A stretch of DNA of 7,478 nucleotides from an uncultured Alphaproteobacteria bacterium (GTDB lineage Bacteria > Pseudomonadota > Alphaproteobacteria > Rhizobiales > Rhizobiaceae): NCBI GenBank assembly GCA_929200335.1, contig CAKMZG010000059.1, positions 5,847-13,324 on the forward strand, given 5' to 3'. The position numbers and the translations under genes are program-made. Below the pieces are notes generated by a model, which was not told the origin of the DNA, made no database searches, and was given only the letters and a program-made list of their open reading frames with translations. This document shows positions 5,930-7,478 of the stretch, piece by piece (position 1 is the stretch's first letter; the number at the start of each line of letters is the position of its first letter).

Positions 5930-6382
5930 TTAGCTCGCTACATCCATCATGGCGCTGATCATTGCTTCCGCAACCTTATTATCTCCAACATAAGCTTCAC
6001 AAGCATATTTAAAAATATTACGGCGTTGATTATGTTTTTTAATGCGATATTCAACCACATCACCAGGGCGTACAGGTTTTCTAAAACGCCCCTTATCAAT
6101 GGTCATGAAATATACAGTGTTGGGCTGCTCAGAAAAATACTCATGAGCGCATACAGCACCGGCAGTTTGTGCCATGCCTTCGATCAGCAAAACACCTGGC
6201 ATGATAGGGTTTTCAGGAAAATGTCCCGTAAAATGAGGCTCATTGATCGTAACATTTTTAATGCCAACAGCACTCTCATCACGATCCACATCTATAATGC
6301 GATCAATTAATAAAAACGGATAACGATGTGGCAAAAGCTGCATTAAGCGTTCAATCTCGATGGTATCTAATTCTGTCGTCAT
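5930..6382 (-). CDS. fabZ: 3-hydroxyacyl-[acyl-carrier-protein] dehydratase FabZ
   Basis: FabZ dehydrates 3-hydroxyacyl-ACP to trans-2-enoyl-ACP in type II fatty acid synthesis, as a cytoplasmic hot-dog fold protein. The opening LLPHRYPFLLIDRI (residues 16-29) is the FabZ signature. Catalytic His54 lies in EPHFTGHFP and Glu68 in MPGVLLIEGMAQ, with the normal 14-residue spacing. The chosen start is ATG at 6380-6382, giving 150 residues. A GTG at 6398-6400 would add six residues (MKWNKY) but has no ribosome-binding site, while GGA lies 8 bases before the ATG. It is 80 bases downstream of lpxD and overlaps nothing. It competes with LpxA and LpxD for 3-hydroxyacyl-ACP, which explains the shared operon. 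The 80-base gap to lpxD shows no terminator or clear promoter. Confidence 0.96.
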   Translation of the reverse strand: MTTELDTIEIERLMQLLPHRYPFLLIDRIIDVDRDESAVGIKNVTINEPHFTGHFPENPIMPGVLLIEGMAQTAGAVCAHEYFSEQPNTVYFMTIDKGRFRKPVRPGDVVEYRIKKHNQRRNIFKYACEAYVGDNKVAEAMISAMMDVAS

Positions 6383-6462
6383 GTATTTATTCCATTTCAC
6401 TAATCATATGAGATATACTTTATTTGCTTTTATTCTGTTTTCTTGTCACGTGCAAAGAGAAA

Positions 6463-7478
6463 TTATGATTTTTTCTTTGCTTCTGCTTCCATTTTTCGTG
6501 CTTCGCTACGCATTTTTGCAACATCTTTCAACCAATGTTTGGCATACCTAGCAGGTGTTCCGCCCCAGCGTGCGCCCGCTGGCACATCATTAGCCACACC
6601 ACTACTTGCTGCAATCTGCGCACCATCGCCAATATTTAAATGCCCAGCAACAGCCGTATGCCCGCCAATAGCCACATAATCACCAAGTGTTGTACTGCCA
6701 GCGATGGCAACCTTAGACACCAAGACACAGTGACAACCAATGACCACATTATGACCGATTTGCACCATATTATCCATCTTAGTGCCTTCCCCGATTACAG
6801 TATCTCGATTAGCGCCACGGTCGATACAAGAATTTGCACCAATCTCAACCTTATCTTGAATGATAACACGGCCAATTTGCGGCACTTTTAAATGTCCGCC
6901 AAACCCCATAGAAAAACCAAAACCATCTTGACCAATAGCAGCGCCGTTATGAATAATTACATCATTGCCGATCAACGTATGCTGTATTGTGGTATTGGCA
7001 CCAATGGTTACATTTCGACCAATTTTTACATTAGAACCAATTACAGCACCTGCACAGATCAAACTGCCCGCACCTATTTCTGCTCCAGCCCCAATCACAG
7101 CACCTGCATCAACGGTTACGCTATCTTCCAATTTTGCACTTGGGCTAATATGCGCTGCCTCAGAGACACCCTCCTCGCCCATAATAGGTAGAGGGCGCAT
7201 AGACTGTGGGGAGAGTTTTGCGAGGAGTTTAGAGTAGGCACGATATGGGTCTGCAACCACAATGGCAGCAGTCTTCTCAGGCACACGATCTAAATATTTT
7301 TTGGCGATTAATACAGCCGTTGCTTTGGTGTTTGCCAAAATAGGCGCATAACGTGGATTGTCTACAAATGCCAGATGACCATTATCCGCTTCATCAATGG
7401 GTGCCACATCATTAACTTGATCATCAAGATTGATATGAACAGATTGATTGACAATTTCACCTTTTATAAATTCGGCGA
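6463..7478 (-). CDS. lpxD: UDP-3-O-(3-hydroxyacyl)glucosamine N-acyltransferase (5' end outside window)
   Basis: LpxD adds the N-linked 3-hydroxyacyl chain to UDP-3-O-acylglucosamine, after LpxC. The frame stays open to the right edge: before the GTG at 7405-7407 it reads AEFIKGEIVNQSVHINLDDQ then VND, the normal LpxD N-terminal domain leading into VAPIDEADNGHLAFVDNPRY. The GTG is therefore not the true start, and only about 10-20 residues are missing. 337 residues are visible. The uridine-binding N-terminal domain is followed by a long hexapeptide-repeat beta-helix, visible residues about 120-290. The catalytic His is in QIGHNVVIG (visible residue 242, matching E. coli His239). The tail has GARWGGTPARY and a charged C-terminal helix ending in AEAKKKS. 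Low-complexity frames on the other strand here come from the repeats. bamA would be the expected upstream neighbour. Confidence 0.95.
   Translation of the reverse strand, partial: AEFIKGEIVNQSVHINLDDQVNDVAPIDEADNGHLAFVDNPRYAPILANTKATAVLIAKKYLDRVPEKTAAIVVADPYRAYSKLLAKLSPQSMRPLPIMGEEGVSEAAHISPSAKLEDSVTVDAGAVIGAGAEIGAGSLICAGAVIGSNVKIGRNVTIGANTTIQHTLIGNDVIIHNGAAIGQDGFGFSMGFGGHLKVPQIGRVIIQDKVEIGANSCIDRGANRDTVIGEGTKMDNMVQIGHNVVIGCHCVLVSKVAIAGSTTLGDYVAIGGHTAVAGHLNIGDGAQIAASSGVANDVPAGARWGGTPARYAKHWLKDVAKMRSEARKMEAEAKKKS

Noticed and set aside
5903..6310. 135-codon plus-strand frame opposite fabZ
   Set aside because: Fully antisense to a clear fabZ with all catalytic residues; composition is His/Asn/Ile-rich and resembles no family.
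6383..6462. Possible promoter in the lpxD-fabZ gap
   Set aside because: AT-rich, with only short palindromes such as CACGTG and TCATATGA; no convincing -35/-10 pair or hairpin.
6640..7237. Several plus-strand open frames opposite lpxD, including Pro/Ala/Thr-rich ones
   Set aside because: They lie antisense to the hexapeptide-repeat region; the periodic codons of the beta-helix produce long low-complexity frames on the other strand. No ribosome-binding sites or known domains.

Overview
This window looks like chromosomal DNA from a fairly AT-rich alphaproteobacterium, most likely of the Rhizobiales (Hyphomicrobiales). Two things suggest this: the gene order lpxD-fabZ-lpxA-lpxI-lpxB, and the use of LpxI instead of LpxH for the UDP-diacylglucosamine hydrolysis step. 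No rRNA, tRNA, CRISPR array or plasmid function is visible, so the genus is left open.

Layout on the plus strand, left end: the last codons of an NADPH-dependent FMN reductase-like gene (1-78), then a four-helix DoxX-like membrane protein (92-460). A strong rho-independent terminator (478-511) ends this unit. Its 3' arm lies inside the final codons of the next, convergent gene.

Minus strand, read leftward from the right end: lpxD (cut by the window edge), fabZ, lpxA, lpxI, lpxB and then gor (glutathione reductase). All point the same way with gaps of about 2 to 80 bases, so they probably form one transcription unit entering from outside the window, where bamA would be expected. LpxA starts lipid A synthesis by adding an acyl chain to UDP-GlcNAc. 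LpxD adds the second, N-linked chain after deacetylation by LpxC, which is not in the window. LpxI then cleaves the pyrophosphate and LpxB joins two sugars into the disaccharide. FabZ belongs to fatty acid synthesis and uses the same 3-hydroxyacyl-ACP pool. gor is a redox gene with no direct role in lipid A, and its place behind lpxB is the least standard part of the layout.

Between gor and the last gene lies a 273-base spacer. It holds a 45-codon remnant of an IS630-type transposase (only the N-terminal helix-turn-helix part) and a perfect 10-bp inverted repeat just upstream of an EamA/DMT-family transporter (496-1368, minus strand). These suggest past insertion and rearrangement at this junction.

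Most of the window is ordinary housekeeping. I found no convincing previously undescribed system. The points worth a second look are small: the likely TTG start of lpxI, the IS630 relic, the palindrome in front of the transporter, the gene-overlapping terminator, and the attachment of gor to the lipid A cluster.
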